A stretch of 13,705 nucleotides of DNA from an uncultured Ruminococcus sp. (GTDB lineage Bacteria; Bacillota; Clostridia; Oscillospirales; Ruminococcaceae). The position numbers and the translations under genes are program-made. This document shows positions 12,816 to 13,705 of the stretch, one piece after another. Under the pieces are notes generated by a model. That model did not search any database and was not told the DNA's origin. It worked only from the letters and a program-made list of their open reading frames with translations. How positions within the stretch are numbered: position 1 is the first letter of the stretch; every line of letters begins with the position of its first letter. Location of the stretch: NCBI GenBank assembly GCA_947174965.1, contig CAMWKY010000023.1:1-13705 (forward strand), written 5' to 3'.

Positions 12816-13705
12816 TTATTTATCCGTACTGCTTACATCTACGTTGAGTTTCTCTATGATTTCATCATAGGTACAATAAGTAACTTTGGTAAACTCAGAT
12901 GAACATAAAGCATAAGTTTCATTATATACCGATTCAGTAACTTCTGTATCATTGATTGTATAAACGTTCCCGTCAGCCGTATGTGTAATTAAAAACGCAT
13001 CTGTCTGATTTACTGCTCCATTTTCAATCTCATATATATAGTATCCTTCTTTTTCTAACCACCACCAGTATACACCAAATATGCCACCTTTTTCAACATA
13101 TCCGTACATATTACATCTTAGTGTTAAATAGGTAAGCTCCACAGAAGAATCATTATGATATGTATACACACCGCCTTTTCTTGAATCTACTGGGTCACCA
13201 ATAATTAATTCCGGAATGTCATCATTATCAATATAAATGAGACTATACTCCATATCTGATTTCGTTGACTTTTCTTCTATCTGATTTATATAAGCTTTCT
13301 GCCAAGTATAAGTGATTTCGTTTATATCATCAATGAAAATAAACTCTTTGAAATCTTCTGGACTATAAATGTCATAGCTGTTAAATTCAGGTATCAGCTT
13401 TGTACCTGAGAGAAGTTCAGCCTCTTTAGCAATTGCCTCATCTCCTATAAGTTCATAGTTGCTGTCTTTTATTGAAATATGCCGTGTATACTCTGTATAT
13501 CCACCGCTGGTCTCTTTTGTATTCCAAGCCAACCAATATGTATTGTTTGGAGCATCATAGTAAGACTTGGACTCATAACCACCATTGCTCATATAATCAA
13601 TAAGTACTATACCATTATTATAAAAACTTATGCTACCAGCGTCACCGTCAAATATATCAAGTCCTTCTGAACTTGGTTTAACAATCGTTAATTCAGAATT
13701 AATGT
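12816..13705 (-). CDS. Unknown, probably exported protein (5' end outside window)
   Basis: The reading frame is open to the right window edge, so the start and any signal peptide are missing; at least 295 residues are present. I cannot name the family. A segment EYSLIYIDNDDIPELIIGD resembles the YxxIDxDxxPELI motif that recurs in exported proteins of clostridia and ruminococci and may bind calcium. Around it are GGVYTYHNDSSVELTYLTL, a Trp/Tyr-rich strand region (GVYWWWLEKEGYYIYEI) and DGNVYTINDTEV, all suggesting beta-structure with no membrane segments. An internal ATG at 13592 is not the start, because the frame continues upstream with normal sequence. The stop lies 17 bases before the start of the lipoprotein gene, whose ribosome binding site falls in the gap, so the two genes form an operon and probably act together at the cell surface. 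Confidence 0.8.
   Translation of the reverse strand, partial: INSELTIVKPSSEGLDIFDGDAGSISFYNNGIVLIDYMSNGGYESKSYYDAPNNTYWLAWNTKETSGGYTEYTRHISIKDSNYELIGDEAIAKEAELLSGTKLIPEFNSYDIYSPEDFKEFIFIDDINEITYTWQKAYINQIEEKSTKSDMEYSLIYIDNDDIPELIIGDPVDSRKGGVYTYHNDSSVELTYLTLRCNMYGYVEKGGIFGVYWWWLEKEGYYIYEIENGAVNQTDAFLITHTADGNVYTINDTEVTESVYNETYALCSSEFTKVTYCTYDEIIEKLNVDVSSTDK

Noticed and set aside
12816..13592. Complete 258-aa gene starting at 13592
   Set aside because: The frame continues open with normal protein sequence to the window edge, so the true start is outside.

Overview
The window looks like an accessory region of a low-GC Firmicutes chromosome, most likely a Ruminococcus or a related gut/rumen Oscillospiraceae bacterium. 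This rests on AT-rich codon use, strong AGGAGG-type ribosome binding sites, TTGACA/TATAAT promoters, several large serine recombinases, an AAA_14/DUF4143 ATPase and a BspA-like leucine-rich lipoprotein. The genus is inferred from style and was not checked by any search.

Layout. (a) 1-1965, plus strand: two tandem, decayed large serine recombinase genes. Both lack the catalytic domain, and they carry a frameshift, stop codons and internal deletions. (b) 1966-2520: no convincing gene, but an excellent leftward promoter. (c) 2521-3257, minus: an AAA_14/DUF4143 ATPase with its middle deleted, behind a good promoter. (d) 3363-3590, minus: a short orphan ORF lying directly against the terminator of the next cluster, possibly the cut end of a gene. 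(e) 3601-6877, minus: an apparently intact integration/resolution module. It consists of a 211-aa HTH-like protein, a 28-bp perfect palindrome, a small serine resolvase (205 aa), an 86-aa accessory protein and a 529-aa large serine recombinase. The last three genes overlap, so they are probably translationally coupled, and they end in a clear terminator. (f) 7241-8301: an unknown gene between two hairpin terminators, then a 42-bp tandem repeat that reads on the plus strand as a near-perfect coiled coil but has no convincing start. (g) 8415-11098: the most interesting part, a compact RNA-repair cassette. An Rnl2-like RNA ligase and a Thg1-like 3'-5' polymerase form a leftward operon, and an XRE-family regulator is transcribed divergently. 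The two promoters overlap, with a perfect 7-3-7 inverted repeat between them. (h) 11101-13705, minus: a two-gene surface operon, an unknown protein cut by the window edge followed by a BspA-like lipoprotein.

How it fits together. The XRE protein probably binds the shared inverted repeat and controls both itself and the ligase/Thg1 pair, making a self-contained, inducible RNA end-repair unit. The recombinase module and the recombinase relics suggest repeated insertion of mobile elements at this locus. A polar hexamer (TACCCC on the plus strand, GGGGTA on the minus strand) occurs 15 times between 4755 and 12780 and, by eye, never in the other orientation. It appears in coding DNA in all three frames and in intergenic DNA, so it looks like a DNA-level signal and not a codon effect.
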